Part shown: positions 6,221 to 6,290 of the stretch, piece by piece
Layout of the letters: every line of letters starts with the position of its first letter
Position numbering within the stretch: the first letter of the stretch is position 1
Assembly: GCA_900542795.1 (NCBI GenBank)
Contig: UQPD01000142.1
Location: forward strand, 1-6,290
DNA from: an uncultured Prevotella sp.
GTDB taxonomy: Bacteria; Bacteroidota; Bacteroidia; Bacteroidales; Bacteroidaceae
DNA length: 6,290 nt
Reading direction: 5' to 3'
Notes under the pieces: model-generated
What the model was told of the DNA's origin: nothing
The model's input: the letters and a program-made list of their open reading frames with translations, nothing else
Databases searched by the model: none
Program-made: the position numbers and the translations under genes

Positions 6221-6290
6221 TTATGTTTTGTCTGTTTTGAAGTCGTCTAAACTTTTATGAAGTTCAAGATTTGCCTTTATTTTTGAAGCG
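6221..6290 (-). CDS. C-terminal fragment of an unidentified upstream gene (partial)
   Basis: One minus-strand frame is open from the window edge to a TAA at 6221-6223. It encodes 22 residues ending LELHKSLDDFKTDKT, a hydrophilic helix-like composition typical of a real C-terminus. The stop is only 4 bases from the ATG of the DUF6057 gene, a spacing that suggests translational coupling in one operon. A competing frame ending RFKNKGKS at 6264-6266 is also open at the edge but is shorter and further away. The fragment is too short to name a family. Confidence 0.5.
   Translation of the reverse strand, partial: ASKIKANLELHKSLDDFKTDKT

Overview
The window looks like part of a Bacteroidales chromosome, most probably Prevotella or a close relative. 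This rests on protein types and lack of ribosome-binding sites, not on a database search. All protein genes lie on the minus strand. None of the three visible starts is preceded by a Shine-Dalgarno motif, which is usual in Bacteroidota. The base composition is moderate, with very AT-rich spacers.

Transcription runs from right to left. At the right edge (about 6221-6290) there is the apparent C-terminal tail of an unidentified gene. Four bases after its stop begins a 540-residue DUF6057-type membrane protein (4594-6216). Sixteen bases further on begins a 502-residue lipoprotein with a CXXCH heme-c motif and PD40/TolB-like beta-propeller repeats (3069-4577). The tight spacing suggests one operon. 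Positive-inside reasoning puts the DUF6057 helical C-terminal domain in the periplasm, where it could meet the lipoprotein. The role of the pair is not known to me.

After a 201-base spacer follows an 863-residue MscS-family mechanosensitive channel (276-2867) with a signal peptide, a large periplasmic domain and about eleven membrane helices.

The most unusual DNA is between the genes. The spacer upstream of the channel gene is almost entirely two 91-bp tandem copies (90% identical), each containing a long imperfect hairpin built from AATACTT heptamers. The same heptamer array recurs at the other end of the channel gene and supplies its last codons and stop. Further left is a diverged ATTACYT array. 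At the left edge are two GC-richer hairpins that look like a fragment of a dispersed structured repeat. I see no tRNA, rRNA, CRISPR array, transposase gene or convincing intrinsic terminator.
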